From the NCBI GenBank assembly GCA_947568835.1, contig OX387604.1:20055076-20119075 (forward strand): DNA of 64,000 bases, in the 5' to 3' direction. Origin of the DNA: Protonemura montana. Taxonomy: Eukaryota; Arthropoda; Insecta; Plecoptera; Nemouridae. The notes under the pieces are model-generated. The model was not told the origin of the DNA, ran no database searches, and saw only the letters and a program-made list of their open reading frames with translations. Positions 15,201-30,200 of this stretch are shown one piece after another (the first letter of the stretch is position 1; every line of letters starts with the position of its first letter). The translations under genes were made by a program, and so were the position numbers.

Positions 15201-18200
15201 TGTGAGTGGTGGAAGTGCCGTGATTGTTCTGCGGGATGCTTGTAGGAGAATATATGATACACCTATTTGAGTTACACCTGTTATTATTGTGTTATTAAGT
15301 GGGTAAAAATCCACCTTGTATGCAAAAGTAAAAATTATTAGCATAGTGGCATGTGGGTCTTGAATGGACATTGGTCCAAACGTCTACTTAACCTGTGTAA
15401 TTGACATTTTTAATTTGGCAAAAATGATGGCGCAAGAATTAAGAGAGTGTGCCGCAATTTTAGAATGAAATTTAAGTATTTTGCGACACCAAACGTTTGT
15501 TTTCGTGGACCCAACTCAAGGTGTCTTAGAAATTAGATTATTTGTGGAGACGATGTCAGGTAGATTTGGTGGACGTCCCATGCCACGGGTCGTGCTAATG
15601 CTCTGCGGGATGCATCTAGAAGTTTTATTTACACAAGCCAAAATTATACCGAAGGCGAGGAATTTGAGTTATTTCTTACATTCCGCAGTGAGAGAGAATC
15701 AAATGTGGTAGATAAATGTGTATTTTTCGTGGCATCGTCTAAATGAGATTTCGTTTGATTGCTTTTGCACGCACGTTTCCAAAACTACGGCGAATAACAA
15801 CGAGTCTAGCAGCAAGCAACGTCTAACATAAACGTATATAACACGCAATTTTCTTTATTTTTCAACCTTCTTGAATAAATGTATTTCTTCCGTAACATTC
15901 TCGCGCAATATTTAGCACTTATCTTTTCGTCGCGCGGCCCTTGGACAAAATTTACTGCAATAGATAAAAAAGGATTTGAAGAAACTTGTTACTTGTGTTG
16001 CTATTTTATACCAATTTTTACGTGGAGACCATTTACCGGAATGGGACAAAAAGAGTTATTCGAACGTATGTCTTCTGAATTTGTTCAATGCGAACTGTCA
16101 AAGGCAGACGAGGAGTAATCTTCCACCCCACACCCCACCCAACCCTCTAAGAGAGCGCCACCCTATCTGAAAATCATGAGCAAGAGACAAGCTACAACAA
16201 TAGAGCAGAATCGCCTCCCGCCTAAGACGTTATTACAAAAAAAAAACAGTCTTTTACGAAACGAATGAAAAGAAGAATTGGAATTTACTGAGTGTATCGA
16301 TAGCTGATATTTTTCACCCTCCAGGGCTGGAAGTAGGTATTGAATAATTCTCGCGAGATAATCAAGAACTCGAATAAATGATATGGTGTCGACAGGTGCG
16401 TGTGTTGCAACTGTCAGTATGCGATCATGAATCTTGTCTCTTGGTTTGTTTCAGGCTTGATCGATTTCTTAGTGAGCAGTCATCCCATAGCCCAGGTCCT
16501 CAGAGAATACGTTACCTTCAAGATAGTACCGATGATGAATCCGGACGGGGTTTACCTGGGCAACTACAGGTTGGTACTCGAACGGTTGGGCTCTTGTTTG
16601 CTACCAAAGTTAGGAAACGAAGCAATTGTCATTAGAAATACTAAAGATTACGCGCTGGACTATTTAAATATACAGCCACCAGCCAGGTGTGAGCTTAGCC
16701 ATAACTTCACAATAACCCTCTAAGATTCTCTTCGTTATGATAGATCGCTTCGAGAAGAGAACAAAGATTTTCCATGTCATTTCCTCTTGGATTCATTTTC
16801 CCGTGGATTCCTTTTCGCCGAGCGTGCACGCATAAATCAGAGAGGTGCGCCCCGGCACAGGTATTCTGTGCTGGACCTATTCATAAATCATCATTTTTAC
16901 ATTACCCTCCAGTAAGCGTTAGAAATAATTGCACTTTTAAAACATGTCAACGCATAAGCAAATGGCAACTATTATTATCCAGTGAACCGGTGTGATTATG
17001 CCTTATCTGGAATCAGATTAAAACTGAGATCAAATCTGTCCCAAAGTTTGAAACTGAGCGTCGTTTTCGTTAGCCGTGTCCATAAAAGTAATAGTATGGT
17101 GATCTCCTGTCCGACTTGATGGATAGATGGCTAGGCACCAGTCACATCAAATATACGCTCCTGATAAACCAGCATTTCCCCAGCCGCCTCCTTTCGACGG
17201 TAAATAGGAAATAAATGTTTGTAGGCAAAAGGTATTACGTGAAATGGCTGTTAATCAAAAGTCAATGTACCTACTTTATCTAAAAACGATCAGGGAAACT
17301 GATATATTATATATATATATATATAAAGTACCAGCAACACTTCTCTCTCTCTCTTTCTCTCTTTCTCTCTCTCTACAGCGTGCTCTAGTCAACTCTATTC
17401 TACTAGTCTCAATGGGTGCTTTCTCATATCTTTTGCCTGTTTAAAGCAAGCCCAGGCGTTATTCTTTAGTGGATTCAATCTTATTTTCTATATACTCTCG
17501 TTCTCTCACACTCCACACTCGATTTTCTCTTTCATGCTTTCTTTAGTTGTATTTGTGTGTGTGTGTGTGTATGTGTGTGAGTCCTTTTTTCTCCTTTTGT
17601 CTGCCTCACTTTATCCATTCGCATTTTGAGTTAATGCCCGCCGTCCCAAAATGCGTACCACTACTACTGGAACAGTGGAAACTAGCCAAAAACGTTGTCT
17701 AGTCGGTCTGGGCGGTCGAGGCAGTCTAGGCGGTCTAGGCGACGGTCTCGACCGAGAACTAGCCAGCATAAATAATGCGTCTATATCGCTACTACACTGT
17801 TGCTCCAGCCGCGCTGCAGCACGTTGCAGAACTCACCATTTCCCCGTTCCCTGCGTTTCCAATGACCCTATGGCCCAATGGCCCCAAGCCGAATTCGGGT
17901 TTCTTTCGCGTGAGGTGCCCCATGGTCGAGTGGAGCCTTTGGCCACTTGCCCCCTCCCCCCTTACTTTGCTATGAGAGATGAGATTAGCAATAGCATCGG
18001 ACAGGGCTGTTTTTTCCCTCGCTGTACACATCTCTGATAGAATTATTGCCTATGTTAGCGCATTTACACATTCCTAAAATGTTACAATTCTGCAACGAGT
18101 CCCTTTTAAAAGCACCCAGAAAGGCTGCAGCCGGAGCATATTGTGTCAATTCGTGTATTTGTGGTAATTAGACTAATTATATGCATTTATTTTGAAGGCA

Positions 18201-21200
18201 CCTTTCTTTCAAGCTTGGCCTCAAATTATTTACGAATCACATTTTTTGTTCCGTCTTCAATTAAGTTTAATAGTCAACATCGTTAAACTGCGTAGTAGAC
18301 ATCACGCTGAAATATGATGTTGTACGTTTGACGCTACCCAAGGGTGATATCAAAATCCAGGCCGAATTCATGGGACGATAAAAGCTAAATCGAACTGTCA
18401 CGAGAAAAGGATGGAGTTGGCTTTAGGGCGATCTATGGCTCGCACTTTCCACATTTCCAGTCATATTCCCATTAAGCAATCGTGTTTCCACCAACGCTAG
18501 CTTGTCGCACTGGAACCAACTTTTCGCATTGTAGCTATACTAGCCATGTACGAACTCCAGTTGCTCATGTTACGTCCAACTAGCTACAGATATACAGGCA
18601 ATAGCGAAAATAAATTCCATCGTATCAACACAAATCACACAACAAATTAATTAACAATTATAATCAAACATTTTTGAAACTAGATTGAATTTAGTCTCGT
18701 GTGTTTTGAAGGGAATTTAAAAAACAAATCTAATACTTTTTTCTCATAAGCCATGATCTGCCTCGAGTGGTAGACAGTTTTAAAATTATAAATTATTAGA
18801 CAACGAGCTTAATTGAATTACTTCCACCGAACCGCAACCTTTTTCCATAGCAGAGCTAGCAGGGATGAACCAAAAGAGCAAATCAAACTTCCGGACCTGC
18901 ACCCTTTCAATTACACCCACCAGTAAGCTACGGGCTCAGCCACAGTACAGATCTAACCGTAAAAATATAAAAATGTCTGAGAAGTCTTAGGATGTCATCC
19001 TTTATATAATATCAAATATCAAACTAGGCGTCAAGAAATAACTTTGTGCGGTGTAGAAAACGAAAGCTTTTCAAGTGATTCCAAGACACGGCCGTCATCG
19101 GAGCTTTTCATAATGTAATATTATATTGCACATAGAGAGCAAATGTCAGTGTATAAAATCTAGAACTAGACAATTGAGATGGCTCCCATCGTAACATTAT
19201 ACCTTCTTGACAATGAAACTCGCGCAATCAGTGGCGCAGAACTTTCGAGACTGGTAAAGCTGATGAAAGACGAATAGAATGGAACAAACCCATCGTGCTA
19301 ATGCCCGACGCCCGACGCCCGACGCCTGACGCCCGACGCCACCCAATTGAAATAACAACGGAGCCACCAGTGGGTACAGCGCTAGATAATAAATGGTAAT
19401 AAGATGTAAGTTCTCACACATGCATTCAAGTGATCTGACATGGTGCGCTGGCAACGCGGTTTCGCCGAGAGCACTCAGCCTTGTTGCTATCCGGGCGTCG
19501 CGGCGTTAGGCGTCGGCGTCCGCGTCGCAATTCCTTATGTCTCGCAATAAGCAGCTTACTCTCGATTATAATGCTAAGTCGCGACTCGCAAACTTCTAGT
19601 CTGTGAGTGTGGTAGTGCCATGTTCTCACTATGAACTAGTCACGACAAGGTTAGTGGGCAGTAAGAGTGCAAAGAAGAGGTGCCACAAGAAAGTAACGAA
19701 CTCAGAAGATGCGAACCACACCTGTTAAATCATTATGAAAGTGCCTTATGTCTAGCCACATAATACGCCCAAGGATGATTGCCAGCTTCGCAAAGTTCCA
19801 CATCTGGTCAACCGTCAACGGTATACTCGAAAATAAACGCAAACTAACGCTTTTTTCTTGGAGTTTGAGTGCCTCTGTTTTGTAAGCTTGCGTCAAAATT
19901 TGCCAAAACGCTGTTTGCAGTTGGGACGAGTCAAGATAAAGCAGAAGAAATAACAATGTGGTTTTGTAAAGGTGACCAGAGCGTAACACAACGAGGATAT
20001 AAGGGCAAACTTCCAGCGCAGGAACAGTGCCGCCTACACGTGAAAATGAACGAGTACTGTAGATAACGTTCTATCAACTACAACCGCACAACGTTGATAC
20101 CTATGTTAGAAAACAGAACCACTGCGCTCTCGTTCTACGTACATGAGCCGATTATTATTTTATTATTATTTTACAATTCCATTGGTTTGGAAGTCTCTTC
20201 CCGTGTTTATTGCACCAGGCATATTACAGACGGGATTTTCACGGGAAGAGTAAACAATACGTGCAACTTTCTCACAGCTTTTCGTGAATGTCAAACGCAA
20301 AATCTATTTCAGCTCAATGCCGTTGCCAAGGAATGCGTCAAGGTAAAATGCCCAAATATTCTTCAGTAGAGGCTATCCTGCTACATTCTTTGGAGAACCA
20401 AGTAAACAGTGCCGAAACAGTGTCACGCATCCAAAGTGTCGATCATCAGCGTCGGTTTTCTTGCGATTGACGGCGAGGCTGACCCAAGTGTTGCTTAGCT
20501 TCGGTCACCCATCCACCGCCAGGCTCGGCACAGTGTTGGTTAACCGAGAGGTACTCATAAAAGAGTGGGGAAGAGCCAGGTCCCGATAAGAAGCTCTTTG
20601 AATAGTGGGGGAAGAGCCAGGTCCTGATAAGGCGCACATAACAGAACAAGGGACGAGTACAAACAAAGGACGAAAGGATTTGGTATTGTGTAGACAAAGG
20701 ATTGAATTTAGGAGGACCGCAGCCCTTTCTTCGAATTATTCCTTCCTTTTGCCGGAATCCCAAAAATTCACATTTTTTTACCAAGTTCAGTGAAATGTGC
20801 CAAATAAATTTAATAAATGATCGGTAATAGGCACACGGCTTCCCTAAATAAAACCTTTCACCTCCAACACCGATTTTTACAGTTCTTAATTCAAAGGAAG
20901 ATTACATTTTTGTCTGCAAATTTGGGATGTTTCAAACTTTCACACGCTCAATTTCCGGCTTTTGTTCCCTCTAAGCTTGTGTCAATGTGTTGGCTTTAGT
21001 CACACCGAATTAGAAATAATGTTGTTCGGTAGCGTGATATACGCAACCAAAGCGCCTTGCCTTTAGTTGGAGGGTTCGGCATCGGTTGATTTTTCCTGAT
21101 TTACTGTGTTAAACCCGTGTTAAACCACAGAAAAACTGATATTTTATTCAAGCGCCAAGACATATTTTATGTTATGAGAGAATTGTTTTGGTTTTGATGG

Positions 21201-24200
21201 CTAAAAACGAATGAAAGTAGTGACAAAACGCATAAGAACCACCTTAAAAAAAAGCCAACACACAGATGTATAACAATTAATTCGTCCTAAAGTGCATGAG
21301 GGCTGTGAGTCTGCCATTTTTGTTGTTAGTTTAATAAAACAACAATTGCTTACTGCACGGAGCAACCCCGCTAGACTCGGACACCTAATTTCTTGGTCTG
21401 CACTCGCCTGTGATTACATGTGGCCGGAGAAAATTTCATTTGAGCTAGATTCGAAATATCTCATAAAGTTTCTATTATGCAAATACATGCATATAATTGT
21501 CACATAAAGTTGTCATCTGATAAATCGAAACAGCCTAAAGTTTTACTTAGTTTGTTATCTTCCTCCATGCAGAAGCATAAGTATGTTACTTGCGTGAGCA
21601 TGGTATTCGGTACTGGCTGCTTGTTTCCTCGATTGGAATGATTTAGTGTAATTAAATAAATAACAGAAAACAGAACTTTGCTGAAAGCACAAGTACGGCG
21701 CAGGAGTTTTCACAGCAACTCAAAAACAAACAAGTATAACACAGGCTGGTACTATCTTAAAAGGAGCGATTTTCTTGAATAGAACAGCGAAAGAAGGAAA
21801 GCATCAAGCCTTGTTGTAAGGGTAGCCGGTGGCGGTTGCCTACTCGAAACATAAAGATCTCTTTTATCCTGCGTTTGACGTACACACCCGCACATCTCTG
21901 TGTCTACAATACCCATTCCACATTACGCAATTATCCAAACAGGCACAGCACATTTCCTTGCCAATGCAAGCAACTAATGCAACAAGCTCATTCTCCTGTA
22001 AACTACACAACACCGAATACAAGAAACATCCCTTACAGACTTAAACTAAATATTATCTCGAAGAACGTTTTCGTTTTTTCGCAGTTCACAGTTTTTGAAA
22101 TGGTTGATAATTAATTCTTATTACTATTTTCTTTGTAATATTCCTATTCTTTCTTAGCTTTAATTTTACTGTCTTTTTACTTTCGTTTCACTTGTGTTTT
22201 CGTTCCGCTTTTCATATCTTTTCATTCAGCAATGGCATGCTCTGTCTCAAATTCTCACATGCCCCACCGAATATCATCTCCATATTATCAAAGAAGTCAG
22301 CTGTATCTTTCTTAAAGGTCTACATTGATGGGATTTGACTTGAACCGCACGTGGCATCAAATTTCGCAATGGGCTCACCCAACTCTTCACGCGGTCCACA
22401 CTATGCTCACAGAACTCGATCAAAACAAGGTGAGTATCTTCTTACCTACCTACCTACCCGATTTTACTGCAAACCCAACATTTAAATTATTTTCACTGGA
22501 TTTAAGATTCGATATGACGCAACCCGCCGACACATCTTTAGGCCAATGCCCAAATCCAAATCCCTGAGTATTACATTTTAATCACCAGCGAAATAATTTG
22601 CTGGTCCCTTAGTCAAGGAAGGTATAAAGCGCCATGTTGGATTACTTACTGCTTCATTGTTAATTAAACCAAGGCTATTAAACACGTAATTGAACAGTTT
22701 AACAGTAGTTAATAGCCGTACGAGAACGGATTGAATGAATTGAACCCATAGCTATTCCGTTATTCAAACATTCCACAAGAATGTAGTTGAACGAAACTTC
22801 CGAGAGAATTTTTGGAATTCATGCTGTTGGTAGTGACTAAAGCAATAGCTGTTTGCTCTTCTGTAATTGCAACACATTTGTCATGTTATTATTTTATTTT
22901 ATAAGATGTAGATATTATCCTATAATTCCCGGCCAACTGAAATTGGATCTCTTAAAATGGAAGCTGTGAAAACAGGACTACGACAATTCGGTTCATAATC
23001 GGCTTAACTATTTGCGTATGCGGTATTATTAACAAACACTATATATAGCTGATATAAGCTCCCTTGGATGTTCACCGCGTTAGAACGCTTTGCGAGCAAA
23101 ATTTACAGGTTTTAAGTTTAAACGTGGAGCATAGCGCGTAAATAAACGCATACCTCAGTGCCTACTTCTTTGCCTGCAGAGCTTGTAGATAAACTCTATG
23201 GTTACCCTTACGCATGCGAGTAATATTTAATAGGCCCTTGACTTGATGCTTGTGCTTTTCTGTTATGTATGGCATAAGGTTGGTGTGTACTACTTCACTA
23301 TGGTGTAATAAAACGTTCTCGCTTATTTAACTTTTCGCCAGGATAAATAAGGTATTTTGTGCGAAAGAAATTATATCTCACCAACCTTTGTGCATGTTGC
23401 TGGGTGCAATTATGACGAAGAACTACCTAAACAATGATATAGGGTATATATATATATATATCTAATTAAATTATTTAAAAAAGAAGAAATATAGCCATCT
23501 CAAGCGAGAATTCAGCGGAAATTAATAAACACATTGAAACGGTATGCTATACATAAGTGATAATAGAACAACGTCTCAAATAAGTATACAAAATAATGTA
23601 GACGTTCAAAGATTTGGTTTATTATGCAAATATCCTATTTCTTGTGTTTTTTAGATAAGCTGTTATTTTTAATCAAGAGACAGTACCATCTTCTTAATAT
23701 GTACATTTCGAATGATTAACACGCAGTGTGAATTGGTGTATGTGTGAGTGTGTGTACAATAATAATGGCTATACAGTATCTGAACAGAATGGAAGATATA
23801 GAAATGAGTAACAATGCCATCCAGTCGCTATATTACCTACAAGCATGTACCACGGCGGCAGAATAGGTTTTCGACTGTGATCAAAATACAGTATGAATAG
23901 AACAAACCCTAGCTAGTAAATCCGAGTGACTGTGGAGTGAATATCGATTTGCCGATTCACCCCCAGCCAAAACTGCGCCATGTGAACACTGGTCCAGCCA
24001 GCCAGCCACACAAAACCTCCGCAACAAACACCATTCGCCATTCAAGTAAAGTGTACGATATTTAAATGATACATACTACCTGGATACAAGGGAAATAAAG
24101 GGAAAGCTAATTAATCGCTTTTCATTTTGCTTTTGAAGCAATTTGCAAAGGTCAGTACAGCACTGGATAAATATAAAACATTGTGTATTTCAACGGGTGA

Positions 24201-27200
24201 TTGAACATTTTGTTTATGGCTGAATGTAACGCTAACCAGTTTAAGACTTAATCTATTTCTCATCTTACTTCCATTTTATCTCATGTGAAGAGCGGAGGTT
24301 CTGTTTTTATTTGGACTTTTATGGGCAATATACTTCGGCAAGTTTCTAGGATCTTATTTAATTGCGCAAATCGGATCAAGCGGTTTCAGACTAGCCCGGC
24401 CACCATTAGACCATCTCATCTTGCAACACACAGCACAGTCTTTGCTTTTTAGAAGCGATGCACTTTTCCCTTCGTGCCACATCGACGAGTTGATCATTAT
24501 CTTGAAATTCAGCCATTCTACTTCAGCCTAGTCATCTACGAGCACGACTTTGCCTTGAGAGTTTTTTATTTCACGAAACTGCGCTTCGAGATATAGATAA
24601 AGGTATTTGCTTTTTATGTAACGACCATTAGCTAAAGTAACTTTTCAAATTTTCCATCCACATTTGCCATCCCATTACACCTGACTAGCTAAAAGACGCA
24701 TCACAAGAACGTGTGGCTCTTTTCTTATTTCATGCTTATTATCGCTGATGTCCGACAGAACACGTAATTGCAGCTTTCATTTTACAACAGGACATAGAAT
24801 TGGACTTCGTTCTTGATCTTCATGCTCATTCGAGTCTACAAGGAGTGTTTGTGTATGGTAACACATACGAAGACGTTTATAGGTAAGCTATTGGCCAACG
24901 GTCAATGAGTTTCATATCGAAACTCCAAACCACCTGTTACCTATACACTTGATTGATAATGCAATGCGACTGATGGTCGGTTCGCCTTCCATGTTACCCA
25001 GAATGACATCAGCCAAAAAGCAGATGGCATATGCGTAATTAATTGAACTATCCCTGGGTATATTCGTAGCATACAGCACCAGGCTCCGCATAGTGTTTTG
25101 CGGAAGCGGAGTCCCGACTCCCATCAGCCGATCCCTAGACATACCCAATTCGATATGTGTAAAGTAGCATACTGGCGGGAGCTGGAAGCTGGAGCTAGCT
25201 TGTAGCTCGAACGCTAAGGGACCTATCCGTCAGCCTGGAGAAAAGCTGTAGACAGTCTCTGTTTACTTCGGTGTCATTGTAACGCGAGAATTTTATTACA
25301 GATACGAGAGACACATAGTGTTTCCAAAGCTGCTTGCACAAAATACTGAAGATTACACGGCGGTGAATACTATGTACAACCGAGATACGCAGAAGACGGG
25401 GACAACTAGGAGGTTAGAAAATCAAGTACCTACTTAGTGGTACCTACTCCAGGTCAGGTTCCATTTCTGGTGTTCCAGATAGTGCTAGTTTGTTATGAGA
25501 GATGTGTGTTCTCTGCGTAGAGTTGGTAGAAATCCTTTTATCAATGCGTGCCGTACGCATTGTCTCAGCCACTCCCATTTTTCTAGCCACTCACTTTCCC
25601 TCAGTTCACACGGCTACTAAAAAATCTGAATTTTGAAAAGATTGGGAAATCCTCTCCGAGTTCGGGGATCTATACTAGATAGCAACCGCACAGCACGTTA
25701 CCAACCCAGTAAGTCAAGTCGGCTACTAACTGCAGTTCACCATAGATGATACAACACACTCTTGAAAACTACTCTACCACGCTTGATTGTTCTATTCCTG
25801 TACAACTTTGAACTAAGGTATCGAACATTTTAATTAATAGAGTTTAATTAATATTCACATACATGGGCCTACTAATTTGGATGGTTTCGAGTTGGGGTGA
25901 TTTGGTGCTAGTGGCATGGAAAAAAATTATGCTTTTATTTTATTTCTTGATCCACCTCGGTCAATTATACAGTGAGTGATCAGAACAATGCGTTTCGTTC
26001 CAACATACATGCTACTATACGCTACTAGCCCTTCGACGAAAGAGCGAGCTATATTGAAGCTCGTAAAAATAATTTTCTTTTGAGATAAAGTGTGTATGGG
26101 CCGGGCAGTATTATTCCACCCCGCGTTCATTAAATTCTCGTCCCCCATTCCGAACATCACTGGCCCCAACCACTAGAAAGGCGCACATTCCCGCCAAAAT
26201 TAAAATGTCACTGTAACGGATTGCATTAATAAAGTGCAAACCGTTCTCTTTCCATTTTCTGCTTTGACAAACCCTTGGCGTCAATTTTTTAATTATAGAT
26301 GGGAAATTCACAGTTGTACAGTCAGTGCCACCAAAAGAGAGCGGATTTCTTATGATTTACAAGAGAAAGACCAGTTTGCCTTATTGCAAGACCGAGCTTC
26401 ATTGATATTTTCAAATTTCAATAATTGAGAGCTTGGTTTATTTATTAAGACTTTCTAAGACTAGTCTCTAGGATTCTAAGGAGGTTAGCATACAACACTA
26501 TCCATTACCCTCTTAGAATAATTAACTATAGTTCGTTTCAATCGCTTCTATCCATTAAACCAATAGTGACTCTAGGTCATACTCCCTGCAGTTTAATACA
26601 ATGCTGGCAAACAATAGAATTGCACTAATCTGGATAGCATAAAAATGATTAACTCATCAAAGAAAATTTTATTTTCTTAGCATCAAATAAGTTTGCCTTG
26701 CAAGGTGGACTTCTTTCTTTTGATAGAATACTTCCCAGGTTGAACCTAAGGCAACCATTTTATAAAATCCACGTTTGCTAACTCAACTCAGACTGAGCAA
26801 AACGATAATTAATCAATAAGAAAATACAGTCCCTTAACTCATAAATACATTTTCCTGTACATATTTTCTAGGAAACAAAAGAATTGAAGTGAAATTGAGT
26901 GTGAAATGAACGATGCAGAAAACTTGTTTTGATTTGCGTCATTTCTTTCTGATTGCGTGTCACATTGCAGGCCGAGATCTATTTACTCGAGTCTCCCCTT
27001 CCCGCTGCTCTTTGCGAGTCCTCCTTTATCTTCCCTTAGTCCTTACAACTCCAGTTCAGATGTGATGTTCATGAGGTCAAGATGGAACACGCCTAGGGCT
27101 ATTTATTTCCATATAATGCTTCCACTACACTCTATTCTCATGTCCTCCGTGTCCTCCGTGCTCAGTCCTCAGTCTATCATCCCCATTCCACCTACGCTCT

Positions 27201-30200
27201 ACAGCGAAATATATAATCATACACCAGGCCTCCTCAATAGCTCCAAATTCAAACTCCGATCCGAGTATGACGTCCCGTCATTTGAAAACCGTAATCATCA
27301 TTCAACATCCATTTCTTGGCATCCCTGTGCATTTCCATTCAAAAATATTCAATTACGATTGAAGTGAATATCGTGCAGTTCTAGAATTTTCTCGTTTTGC
27401 ATTTGCGGAAGATTGCATGAACTATATCATAGCTTTTCAGTGATAGTTTCAATTTCCAAGACGTCTCTGAGGTGGTTGGGTCTACTTAATAGTAAATACT
27501 TTCCCAACTAAGTCATTAGAATCGTTGGGTTTTCGAAAATCATTGAAGATAATAAAAAATCAATAATCAATAATAAACTGAGCGCCACATTTTCTACTGT
27601 CAGCCTCAGTCCAGACATATTTGCCATTGCTGTCAATGTCCAGTCAACATCCTATAGCGCCATTTATCATTCAAATAAGCTCGTCTCATAACTTAGGGCA
27701 ATAAAGTTGAAGCCGGCAGCAAGCCAAGTATATGATAGCTGCATTACAAATAATTAAATCAACTAATCAATTCCGCGTGGTAAACAGAAACACGCAGAAA
27801 TGCCTATTCTAATGTGTACTTGTCCCCAAATTTGCATAGACTATAGTAATGAAAAGCAAGCTCAAGTATCAATCAAGTATAGTCTACATCAGTCTACATT
27901 GTTACAAGAACTGCTCATACTCAGTGCGGGTAATGCATGCATGTAACAAACTAATTTATGGGTGTCCATATGAGATTTGATTTATGACGGCTGAGTGGCA
28001 AATAGCCAGTGCATTGCTACTTGCTAGCTGAATACATACATGGCAGGCATTCATTTAGGTCAGTCCACTCAGTGTTGACGCTACAGAGCACTGGGAATTT
28101 TGCTTAACATCTAGTATATATATATATATAACAATGAGGTACACCACGATTGTGTAACCATCTCCAAATCCCAATAGAATCTTTCTTACTTTCTGGAATA
28201 TTGAGTGCGTTCTTAAACGCTTTTATCTTCACTTTCTAGATTCTTCCGAGTGGCATGATTATTCATGAACAAGACAGACATATACTTTATACTTGCAGAT
28301 ACTTTTGCGGCGCGTTGAAGGAATCAGTCAATTGTTACACACTGGAGGTTTCCTTCTTCGGATACCAGCGTCCTAATTTCCCTGGATTATTCTACTACAC
28401 CGAAGAATCTTGTATCCTTCAAATAACGGCGAGAACACAACTATGCAGGATCATAAAAGATCAGGTCAGGATTTGGCCGTCTGTGGTGAACACCTTCATG
28501 CTGTGTTGCGATGGGAATGATGAAAAACAACGTATGTTTTGCAACGTCATTTAATCAGCCCCATTACGAGAGTCGTTCAAAACAACCTCACTACTCTTTG
28601 CTCACTGCTTATGCAGTTTTTTATTTCTACCAATCATTCCACATCTAGGGAAGCAAGTAAACACTACCCTTACACTTCGCGTGACTAAAAACTCAATTTT
28701 CAACTTTTCATTTTCGAAGTGAAAACGTTCATCCCTCGTAACACTTTGGATTCGATACAAACTAGTTTTTATAAGATACGAAAATTACATTCAACCAACC
28801 GTACAAAACGGATGTTGAATTTGTGCAATTATGTTATTTTAGTTTGAAACCTTTGTTGGTCACTCAATTTGATTTTTATGATTTGAGTTTTACTTATACC
28901 TGCCTATAGATTGATGCTTACCTTGAAAAGACAATTGAACGTTTATGCACTAAATAGGTCGATTACAATTCGTTGTTATCAATATCCACCTACCTGCACC
29001 CATTATAAACCGAAAATGAAAACAAAATTTTAATCGCACATCTGCAATTTAAACCGATAATTGCCATCGATAATTTGTAATTGGAATCGCAATTGCATAT
29101 TTATGCATGCAGCTATTACGGGACGAACAGAGCTAAGAAGAAACCGATCGCTCGTTTACCCTTCAATGTGAGATCAATGGATAAAACTAAATACCATTTT
29201 TCATCATACCGGCCTCTTCTACTAAATACTCTCATGGTAATACTGCTTTATATTTTCCATATCGTCATATGTAACCACGGTAATATTCCATTTCTAATTT
29301 CAGCTTTTTCCTGAGCAGCAGCACAATCAGCATCTCTCTCTAGCTAACTGTTTCCCAGATCTCTCGCCTCCAAGTAGTTTCAACTGATTCCCAGGCGTGC
29401 TTTTCCCGTCCCCCTCTCCCCCCCGGCCATCCCCGGGCATTCACGGCAACCCCCGAAAATAACACGGGCAATTGCACCCACCCACACCAGGAGGCACACA
29501 GCACACGGGTGACGGGCCACCAAAATGCAAGGGATTTAAATTGCTGTCCTGCCATGCCGCTTATAACTTTACCCGCTAGAATCCTTAGGCTTTTCAAGTT
29601 CTATGCAGAACCAGTGGATATATACCTTTTGCAGCGACAACACGGACAGAACACACAGGCGCACGGTCATTAATTTATTACCAGTGGAGAATGGTTTGAA
29701 AATATCTTTGGTTTCAAGAAATCATTCCTGGAACCTGAAAAGGACGAATAACGACTGTGCTCTTATCCATTTTTCGTTTGATATGTCAAGGATGATGACC
29801 GATAGTGATTATTCTATCCTTTCTGTGAATGATTTGATTGGTTTGACGACGCACTGTTTTGACAACGTGTCTTGAGGCACTGGTATTGAGGCGTCGGTAA
29901 ATGAATGTTTGATGATGAGAATGATGACAAACCTTACCTAGTTTAGGGAAGAGGAGGGGGTTGCCGGCTAGCAGACTACTCCTGTCAACACACCCAAGGG
30001 GACCACCGGCTTAACATCCCTTCCGAAGGACGGTGTCACTAAAACTGCAGGATTCCTACACAAATCCATGATATCCAGAGAATGATCAGCAAGGCAAATG
30101 AAGTTATACTAACTTTCATTCCACAAACCTCTCTCCTGAACAGATCTACTCAGAAGTATTTTGTTCATCCATCCAATAACTGACCCAGCGCAATGTCGCT

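Larger units (their letters stand above)
11593..16454 (+). other. CCP6 intron (4.9 kb)
   Basis: Holds a poly-G run at about 12458-12474, the decamer minisatellite (13321-13722) and the 91-bp tandem array (14445-14808). No coding exon was recognised. Confidence 0.75.
16570..22317 (+). other. CCP6 intron (5.7 kb)
   Basis: Contains TA, CT and GT microsatellites (17301-17579), a GCCCGAC heptamer run (19302-19340), a 5S-like fragment (20490-20545) and a short direct duplication of a GGGGAAGAGCCAGGTC string at about 20566 and 20608. No exon recognised. Confidence 0.75.

Noticed and set aside
26957..27367. 136-codon plus-strand frame in a CCP6 intron
   Set aside because: Low-complexity Ser/Pro-rich composition, no motif, no splice support.
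28412..28554. Open frame continuing past the CCP6 exon with the catalytic Glu
   Set aside because: It has no similarity to the family. Splicing at 28411 restores a Tyr codon and a perfect LGRN...DYY match at 30351.
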